Source: Coix lacryma-jobi var. lacryma-jobi (lineage: Eukaryota > Streptophyta > Magnoliopsida > Poales > Poaceae). Taken from it: a stretch of DNA of 64,000 nt. Under the pieces are notes generated by a model that was not told the origin of the DNA, ran no database searches, and was given only the letters and a program-made list of their open reading frames with translations. Shown here one piece after another: positions 56,668-64,000 of this stretch. Position 1 is the stretch's first letter; each line of letters starts with the position of its first letter. The stretch is taken from NCBI GenBank assembly GCA_009763385.1, contig CM019823.1, forward strand, positions 26,131,668-26,195,667, written 5' to 3'. Made by a program: the position numbers and the translations under genes.

Positions 56668-59310
56668 GATAAATGTCTTTTGATCTTTAGCTACTCTCTC
56701 TCAGACAAGTTTGGCTACCTAGACGTTTTTGGCAAGTTTTGGGACTGTTGGGTCTCAAATGCCAAATCTTTTTAGGACCTTCATTTTACAAACTTTGGCA
56801 GGGTTATTTAGTTTCATTTTGCCAAAGAAGTGAGCCAAAACACAAAAGCTTTTAAGATTTTGGAGGAACACCCCTTAGTTAAACAATCTTACCTTTGTAC
56901 CAAATTTATGAAAATATATCAGTATACCAAAGGCATATATTATTAGATTTAATATTTACATGTTATCTATTTGATATCATAAAAATAGATTTTTATATAA
57001 CTTATTTAGTCAATCTCTATATAATTTGATTTAAGACAAAAGTATAATTGCATTCTTTGGTAGTGACAGTTACATGGCTAATAGAGTATATCTATTACTC
57101 CCTCCGTATTATTTTGAAAGGCATATAATTATTTTATTATTTTTTTCTCCAAGATAGGACGCTGCATTAGTACCAAATCAGGCCATTACGAGCTGTACTG
57201 CTACCCATACATAGCCGTGGATGATCGATGAGCCTAGACAATGGCTAATCAAGCATACGCATGGTAGTTGTTGGAGCAGCGAGTCTAGGCCATGCATGCC
57301 AATCAAGATATCATTTGCTTGGAACACAAGGTGGGTAGAGTAGAACGGTCCCGTCCCTAGTTCGGAGGACGAAATGATTTTATTTTCTGTTTGATTGGAA
57401 AAGGATGTGAGACAAACCCATTTTATGTTTGGTATATATATATATATACAAAAATAAATAAATCAACCACTGAAAGGTGGGACCTATTTGTTAGTTTTTT
57501 CTTCTCATCCTCATCCCTTTCTTCCAGCCAAGAGACGTGCATCCTCTGCCTCGTCGCGACCCTTCCTCGCGTTACTCCCTTCTCTGCAATACTCCTGCTC
57601 GCCTGAACAACAGTCAGGTAAAACTCGCTCGCGGCGGAGCGGCACTCAGACACGCGACGCTCAAGCGCGCACCATAACATGCAACATGCGCCGATTGTTC
57701 GGATCTCAAGGCGAGCACTCGGGAGAACGCGGCAGGGTAGAGGTCTCCCGCTTCTTCCCCAACTCCAGCCAGAGTAGAACAGCCTAATATACCATGCGTA
57801 GAACCAAATTTTTTTTTTGACTATCTTAATAATATTTTATGAGAGAAAATAAGTTGAAAAACAGCTGATAAGTTTTGGCAAACAAAGCCAAAAATCCTTG
57901 CACACAAAAATTCTTGTATCATTAATTTTGTGGCTAACTAAATCTCATCAATGTATAGTTTTTATTTGTTGTGCCAGATCAACAAATAAGCTAATTATTA
58001 CTCTATAATTTAACTGTATGATGTTACAATATAAACATATACTGGCGATAAATAATTAAAATTAATAGATTCGTCTCATAAATTAGTCTTCATTTATATA
58101 TTTAGTTTTGTAATTAATTTATATTTAATATTCTAAATTTATATCAAATATTCCAGTACGATAGGGTTAGGGACTAAAGTTAGTCCGGAGAACAAACACG
58201 TCAGGGCCGTGATGGTAAATAGTGCAGCTATAGATTTCGCAGCAGCTAGCGTAGGGGCCCGACCCCGGGGCTAAAGCTAGCGTTCGAGTAGTGGTGGCAG
58301 TTGCGACCCCGGGACGCGTAGGCGATAAGGGAGCAGAGCGGTCGTGCGTGTTCACCTGCACGTGGGGCCGGCCAGCGTAATCCTAGCCAGGGAGACCTGT
58401 ACAGTACAGTAGACCGCGCGCCGTGTGCTGCCTGCTGCCATGCATAGAGAGAGTGCATGACAGTTGCATTGCAAATCACAGGCGCTGGCGTGCTGCATTG
58501 CTGGGCATGGGTGCGCCGTGAGCGCCCGATTACTCGCGTGCAAGCGAAGGTTGCACCTTGTACTTGTACGCATTATCAACGAATCGATCGGTGATTTCGA
58601 AATCTTATTTACCGTGACGCAAGCTACTACACTGAGACTGAGGCGGTGGAGCCTACATACACGATGATGATGATTCCGGGTCTGAGGGCGGGCGTAGGCG
58701 CGTTGCGTAGTGATGATGATGAGCTACACCAAAACTTGAGGACATGAATGCGCAGCAACAAACGGGGAGGGTTCGCGGCTTCGCGCACGAGACTCGTCCT
58801 CGTTTTCCTTCGCCGAGAAATGCGACACGGATGACTAGATGAGCATGCAAGCAAGCTGACGACCAAGTCGCATGCATGCAGACAGAGTGACAGACACGTA
58901 CGCGGCCGTGCGGTTTGTTTGAACAGTCTCCGATCCTCTCTTGCGTACGTACGTATCGATTTCGCTTGCCAAGAAACGAAATGAAGATGACGGCCGCCGG
59001 CGTTGTCGACGAGCGAATCAAAGAGCACGGGGTCATTCAGGTCAGGCCATGGCCACACCTAGATTTGGTGGCAGCGACGACTAGCGAGAGCCGTCGTGTC
59101 GTGTGGCCACCCCAATTCAACAGGCTGGGTGGCAGCACAGCACGGAAAAGCGAGAGCCGAGAGGGACATCACGACGACCACGAATTCACGATCCATCATT
59201 CCTGTTGCCTTCACCTGCTGAATGAATCATTACATGGGAAAACAAGTGCAGGCGGGCATGGCAGGGACGTTCGCTGATTGTGGCCACGCTGCTTGCCAAT
59301 GCCGGGCGGG
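56668..59310. other. AT-rich intergenic region with MITE remnants
   Basis: Contains a one-sided Stowaway end (CTCCCTCCG at 57098) and a (TA)8 run at 57433-57448. Fragments such as GGGACTAAAGTTAGTCCGG (near 58165) are typical of decayed hAT-like MITEs. Frames at 57423-57787 and 58167-59058 have no recognised content. Confidence 0.4.
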
Positions 59311-59396
59311 ACGTACACTGTGCACACTGCACAGCATTGCAAAAGCCAAACTAAAAACGTGTTCGTGGGCCACGTACACTGTGCACACTGCACAGC
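59311..59396. repeat. Pair of identical 25-bp direct repeats
   Basis: ACGTACACTGTGCACACTGC followed by ACAGC occurs at 59311-59335 and again at 59372-59396 with no mismatch. The second copy ends a few bases before the foldback element at 59401. Each copy contains the palindrome TGTGCACA. Confidence 0.85.
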
Positions 59397-59400
59397 TTTT

Positions 59401-59898
59401 TACCTATATGGCCTTGAAAAAAATGACTCTTCCTTGTGTGGCCTTTTTTTCTTTTGAACTTACCTCTATAGCCCTGAAATAAACTTTCATTCCTTCTACG
59501 GACTTCCGTCCATTTTTTGCCACTTGACGGTGTTAATTCAAGGGTAAAAAGACTGTTTTGCCCTTGACATAAAAAAATACAATTTTGTTTGTTTGTTGTA
59601 TATTTAGAATAATATTAAATAAATAAATTTATACGTAACAATATTTCTTTTATGTGAAATATTGTCATGTGTGATTTTTTTTTAATATTAATTTTAATAT
59701 ACAAGAAAAATATAACTCTGCAATTTTTTTAAGCTAGGGGTAAAATTGTCTTTTCACCCTTGACTTAACACCGTTAAGTAGCAAAAACGAACGGAAGGAC
59801 ATAGAAGGAATAAAAATTCATTTCAAGGCCATAGAAGTAAGTTCAAATAAAAAAAGGTCATACAAAGCAGAGCCATTATTTGTACGGCTATATAGGTA
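59401..59898. mobile_element. Foldback (long inverted repeat) element
   Basis: 498 bp. The left arm begins TACCTATATGGCC; the right arm ends GGCTATATAGGTA. The arms match over much of their length, including CAAGGGTAAAA... with GTTAATTC on the left and TAACACCGTTAAG on the right. An AT-rich centre separates them. Probably a MULE- or MITE-type non-autonomous element; no protein. It ends about 390 bp before the Ycf54 start codon. Confidence 0.6.
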
Positions 59899-60288
59899 TG
59901 TCAATCATGTTCGTATTTGTTGTCCAAATGTCCATCCATATGGGCCCGGTGTGGTGATTAGATTGCTTAGGCGGACAAAAATTTCAAGATAGGGACTTAC
60001 TAGGAGGAAGCAGGAATTTTGGGCCGCCCGAACTGCTGGCCCAAATCGCTGCTTGGGCCCAGCACAATTCACATTTGCTACACCACGCTCCTGCACTGCA
60101 CCCTCATCAGAGTGCCCGCCCACACCCCCACTCCTCTCTTCTGGTTCTGGAGATAAGGCTCTCCGTCTCCGCACTCTCCCTTTTTATCCTCTCCGGCACG
60201 ATACGTCGTCGTCCAGTCCGCATCACCTCGGTCCGACACCGCGACTACACCGGCGGCGCCGCGACCGAGCCCAGCCGACGCCGAGCCA

Positions 60289-62348
60289 ATGGTGGCTCCC
60301 GCGACACTCTCCCTCCGCCCCAGCGCGGCCCCCGCGCCGCCTCGTGCCGCGCTGCCCCGCGCCCGGGCCTGGTTCGCGCCCGCCATCCGCACCTCCTCCC
60401 CTTCCGTCGCCGCCTCCTACTACCCGCCACGGCGCTTCGGTGGCGTCCGCCGCGCCGTGGCCGTCGACTCCGATCAGCAGGGCTCCCCCGAGCCTACAGA
60501 GCAGGTATGATGATGATGATTCCTTCCTGTCTCGCGTTCTACCCGGCCCGGCCCGTCGCGCGCGCGCTCGTCGTAGAGTTCAGTTTTGATTTCCGTGGCG
60601 CTCCCGGGCAGGAGAAGAAGCCCAAGACGTACCACTTCCTGGTGGCCAACGCCAAGTTCATGCTGGACGAGGAGGAGCACTTCCAGGAGCAGCTCGCCGA
60701 GAAGCTGCGCAACTACGCCGAGCGCGACAAGGAGCAGGACTTCTGGCTCGTCGTGGAGCCCAAATTCCTCGACAGGTTCCCCAACATCACCAAGCGCCTC
60801 AAGCGCCCAGCCGTCGCGCTCGTCTCCACCGACGGCAACTGGATCACGTGAGTGTCATCTATGCGTCGAACAATGATCAGATTCTATTCCAATGCCTGCC
60901 TGCCTGCCTGCCTGTGCCTTGCCTCGTAGTTTTTCGAAACCAGCCATCGCTTCGTTATAGCGCCGTGCGAATATGCCACTGTCATGCATCACAAAGGGCG
61001 TGCAAATCAAAATGCTTCCGATTGTATTTTTTTTTCTGGTAACACTTCTTTTTGTAGTTGTCCCAAAAACAGCATCCTCATATGCCCAGCATTAGCTTGT
61101 GGTGCGCATTTCACATCTGATTGCATCTTGCCATGTTTTTACTGTCAACAGTCAGTTGCAGTGTTGCACATTTTCAAGTATATTCGGTCCTAAAAAGAGC
61201 TCGGGTTTAAATATGACAGTGTGTAGCTACCGTGACTGGTCAGGTGTGCCCATTTTTTAGTTGTGAAACTGTAAAATTGAAAATTGGCTAGAATATCATG
61301 TCCAGGGTCCACTCTAAAATTTTGCATGACTGCAGGAGACATTTCCTGTATCCGGTCAAGCAAACCCTAAATTAATGACTTCTTTTTCAAGCTGTGTCTG
61401 ATGTTTCTTTTACTTTGAAGTATGAGATTCCTGCTTTTTACCTCACCTATGGCGTTGTTGAATCCTTGGATTATTTTATGTCCTAAATTCTTCAAAATAT
61501 TGGACAGTAGTGCGCCTACGGGTGCCTCTTTCCTCCTTTTTCCCCTCTTCACTAACTCTTACTCCATCCAAAAACGTAGGTTGTTTTCATTTTGTCCTAC
61601 GACAAACTTCTTTAACTTTGACCAAAATTCTTAAAAATCTCATCAACGTCTACAACATCAAATTAGTTCCATTAAATCCACAAATGAAATATGTCTTGGC
61701 AGTGCTTTTATTTGGTATTGTATATGTTAATATACTATTTTTCTATAAATTTGATCAGAGTTAGAGATATTTGACTTAGATCAAAACTAAAAATGACCTA
61801 CATTATGGAACGGAGGCTTGTCATGATGCACGATACTGATTACTGATTAGAGTGATTAGTTGTGAAAGTGAGTGAAAGCAAGCATAGCCATATTTGGGTC
61901 CAGAACATGATACTGCTAAGAGCATGATATTTGTGAGTCTGACTTTATGTGTCCCAAATGATGCAATTCTCCACCATCTCTGTCCTGCTGCTATCAACGA
62001 CTATATGAGTAGTCACAGATAAATGTTGATTCATATGTTAAAGACTACCATCTTTAAGTCGCTGGTCTATTTCTGTCCATTTTTTTCCCAGCTGTTGTTG
62101 CAATACTGAAGCCTTAACGTTCCTCAATCTTTTTTCTCTTTTAATTTGTTTCTAGATTCATGAAGTTAAGGCTAGACAGGGTCTTACAAGAGCAGTTCGA
62201 TGCAGAATCAGTCGAGGAGGCATTGGCTTCTAACCCTGTTGAGTTGAAATTTGAGAAGCCTGACAAATGGACAGCTCCATACCCTAAATATGAGTTTGGA
62301 TGGTGGGAACCCTTCTTGCCTCCAAAGTCCAGTAATGGCACGGCATAG
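60289..62348 (+). CDS. LCAA: Ycf54 / LCAA, chloroplast factor of the Mg-protoporphyrin monomethyl ester cyclase
   Basis: Three exons: 60289-60504, 60612-60847, 62156-62348 (645 nt, 214 residues), with GT-AG introns and consistent phases. Residues 1 to about 60 are Ala/Pro/Arg/Ser-rich and poor in acidic residues, as in a chloroplast transit peptide. From about residue 73 the Ycf54 domain follows: KKPKTYHFLVANAKFMLDEE, FWLVVEPKFLDRFPNITKRL, RPAVALVSTDGNWITFMKLR, and a C-terminal WTAPYPKYEFGWWEPF. Ycf54/LCAA binds and stabilises the aerobic cyclase that makes protochlorophyllide, so it is needed for chlorophyll accumulation. It is chloroplast-encoded in some algae and nuclear in plants. Intron 2 is 1.3 kb and holds a MITE remnant. 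ATG 60289 is the first in-frame start in a good context. Confidence 0.93.
61562..61816. mobile_element. Degraded Stowaway-like MITE in Ycf54 intron 2
   Basis: Left end CTCCATCCAAAAACGTAGG after TA (61560-61561). The right end, CCTACATTATGGAACGGAGG, is a diverged inverted repeat; the right TA is lost. Confidence 0.5.
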
Positions 62349-63274
62349 AGATAAGCAGCAATGTGTATGAGGCATGTAAGATTACTCCCATGTAAGTGTT
62401 AAATGTATTTTTAAATTTTAATTTTGATGATGAGGATGTAGTACTTGAGGTTGGTTGTACGAGTGCACAGTTAGTTGAATTAGTTGCAGAGGTTTGCTAA
62501 TACCAAATAATCAGAGGTTTTGTTTGAGAAATTCGTGGTTCTGTTATGGCTGATGGCATCTTTTCATGATGGATGCACAATTCTGTTGGTTATGACACGA
62601 GGCACTGCCACTTGCTCAGTCTATCAGGCCAAAATAACGACCTCTGTGCCACAAACAAGTAAACCTCATTCATATCGTTTCCTTTCCTGAAATGAAAATA
62701 GAGATCTAAATAAATGGTCAAATGAACATTAATTGTCCATTATAATTGGAAGGAGTAACCTGAACGACTATACAATTTTTTATCCCCATAATATGACACC
62801 TACTAATACATATCTTAAATGTGAACCAACAGATCGAGAAGTCCTTTGACATTTTTGTCAATTTTAGATCACCGTGGAATCTGGCTCAGACATGCTTTGA
62901 GACTACTAAACGGTTATATAGTTAAGGAACACTGACTATTATATGAAGCTCGTTGTGCCAATAAAGATGATAAATCACATCGTAGTAGAAATCCAGCTTG
63001 TTCATAACCATTTTCTTGACAGATAAACTGGATGTGTCTCATGTTGAGAAAGCTTATTAGAGCAAAGGACTACGTACAGCAGCACAATATCTACACTAGT
63101 GGGGGCTGAATCAACAAAGTTAGAACTTAGAACACACTGAAATCACAAGTCTTCGCCTGCATTCTGACGACAGTAGGACACGCAACATCACTAATTAACA
63201 AGCTACGAAATTAACAGGACCCTTAGTACTTTTAAACCTGGCACCAGTTACTGATTTGTGATCGCCCCGCATCC
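62349..63274. other. 3' region of Ycf54 and intergenic sequence
   Basis: Holds the Ycf54 3' untranslated region. No further coding sequence or defined repeat is visible. Confidence 0.4.
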
Positions 63275-63305
63275 TCTAGTCTTTATATGCTCCAGAGTCC
63301 AGAAC
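63275..63305 (-). CDS. Possible last coding exon of a minus-strand gene
   Basis: A good 3' splice site (TTATTGCAG, read on the minus strand) is followed by VLDSGAYKD and TAG (63277-63275). The remaining exons would lie to the right. I could not find a supporting upstream exon in 63306-64000, so this is weak. The gene is not identified. Confidence 0.2.
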
Positions 63306-64000
63306 CTGCAATAAGGGAAATTGAATAATCACTGTCTGAAGATTCACGCCAATCTTAACCGAAAACAAATTTCATAATAACTCAAAGAAAGTGATATGCA
63401 ACTTCATGAAGTGCTGCACATCATGCAATGATGCAAGCATGTGAGGTGGGTTTCTTTGAGCGTTTAGTTAGGCTGTCAATTAAGAAACACTCTTGATTGT
63501 TCGTCTTGAAGTGGGTTTCTTTGAATATTCAGTTAGTTTGCTGTCAGTGTAGAAAAGAATTGCTTGGTTAGTGTATCAAACTTCACGTGCTTAGTGGGTA
63601 GCCATGGGGCGGAGTCAATGGGGACACTGCCCATGTGAAGCTGCTATCACTCCATTTTTGTGCATGCATGTGGGTAATGCTGGTATGCCAAATGATGAAC
63701 ATATAAAGAACTTTAAAGAGTCGCTAGCTTTGTAATGACTTGTGTTTTTCAATTGCTAAATAGTACTGATAGCTTATTATTATTATAAAGAATCATGTCA
63801 TGGAGGACTGGAGAAGTCTTCTTTGCGGTTGCGGACGTGGACATTTTAATCCTAGACTTATTCAGTATTTTAATCCTACTCCTCTTTGCTAATTGATTTA
63901 GCTAATAACATAAACACTGAAGAATGGAAGAATGAGAAGGGGCAAAGTATACAAAAAAGGAACAGTTTTCAAATAGCAAAACTCCTCTTTCTAAAAAGAA
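63306..64000. other. Right-edge sequence, nothing supported
   Basis: AT-rich sequence with no long frame, no clear repeat and no RNA gene that I can recognise. Confidence 0.4.

Noticed and set aside
57433..57448. TATATATA run as a promoter
   Set aside because: A simple (TA)8 microsatellite with no gene downstream.
1..64000. tRNA or rRNA genes
   Set aside because: I noticed no clear clover-leaf or rRNA sequence by eye; a tRNAscan run would be needed to exclude them.

Overview
This is nuclear DNA of a grass, probably a panicoid. The evidence is three intron-containing plant genes, deeply nested LTR retrotransposons, and many Stowaway- and Tourist-type MITEs ending in CTCCCTCCG or GGCCTTGTTTAG-like sequence. 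I see no prokaryotic, organellar or viral gene.

Left part (1-31,120): a nest of Ty3/gypsy elements resolved by target-site duplications (TSDs). Element B lies on the minus strand (in-window span 2,844-31,120; 5' LTR 30,456-31,120). Its gag-pol is split by element A (6,291-27,770, plus strand, 434-bp LTRs, TSD GTCCT). Element C (left edge to 2,843) cuts off B's 3' end. Element A carries three insertions: a solo LTR of the C family in its 5' LTR (6,490-7,687, TSD GCTAT), a 4.6-kb solo LTR in gag (10,222-14,829, TSD TCCTA) and a 3.2-kb solo LTR in its antisense gene (21,725-24,961, TSD CATGA). A and C both carry a homologous gene antisense to the element, between pol and the 3' LTR. In A it is a six-exon gene with phase-consistent introns, now broken by three stops.

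Middle (31,121-46,956): several MITEs lead into a small gene island. It holds a nine-exon 2,3-bisphosphoglycerate-independent phosphoglycerate mutase (35,637-38,161, plus) facing an eight-exon COP1-interacting protein 7-like gene (39,335-44,271, minus). The two are convergent.

Right (46,957-64,000): three related PIF/Harbinger-like elements lie end to end and share TTA duplications (46,960-50,831). They are followed by a solo LTR (51,947-53,096, TSD GAAGA), more MITEs, and a 498-bp foldback element. A three-exon nuclear gene for the chloroplast protein Ycf54/LCAA (60,289-62,348, plus) follows. A possible last exon of a minus-strand gene lies near 63,275.

The host genes do not form a pathway: glycolysis, light signalling and chlorophyll synthesis. 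Most of the structure is transposon biology: nested insertion, LTR-LTR recombination to solo LTRs, and decay dominated by transitions. All coordinates and splice sites were read by eye. Family names rest on recognised motifs, not on searches.
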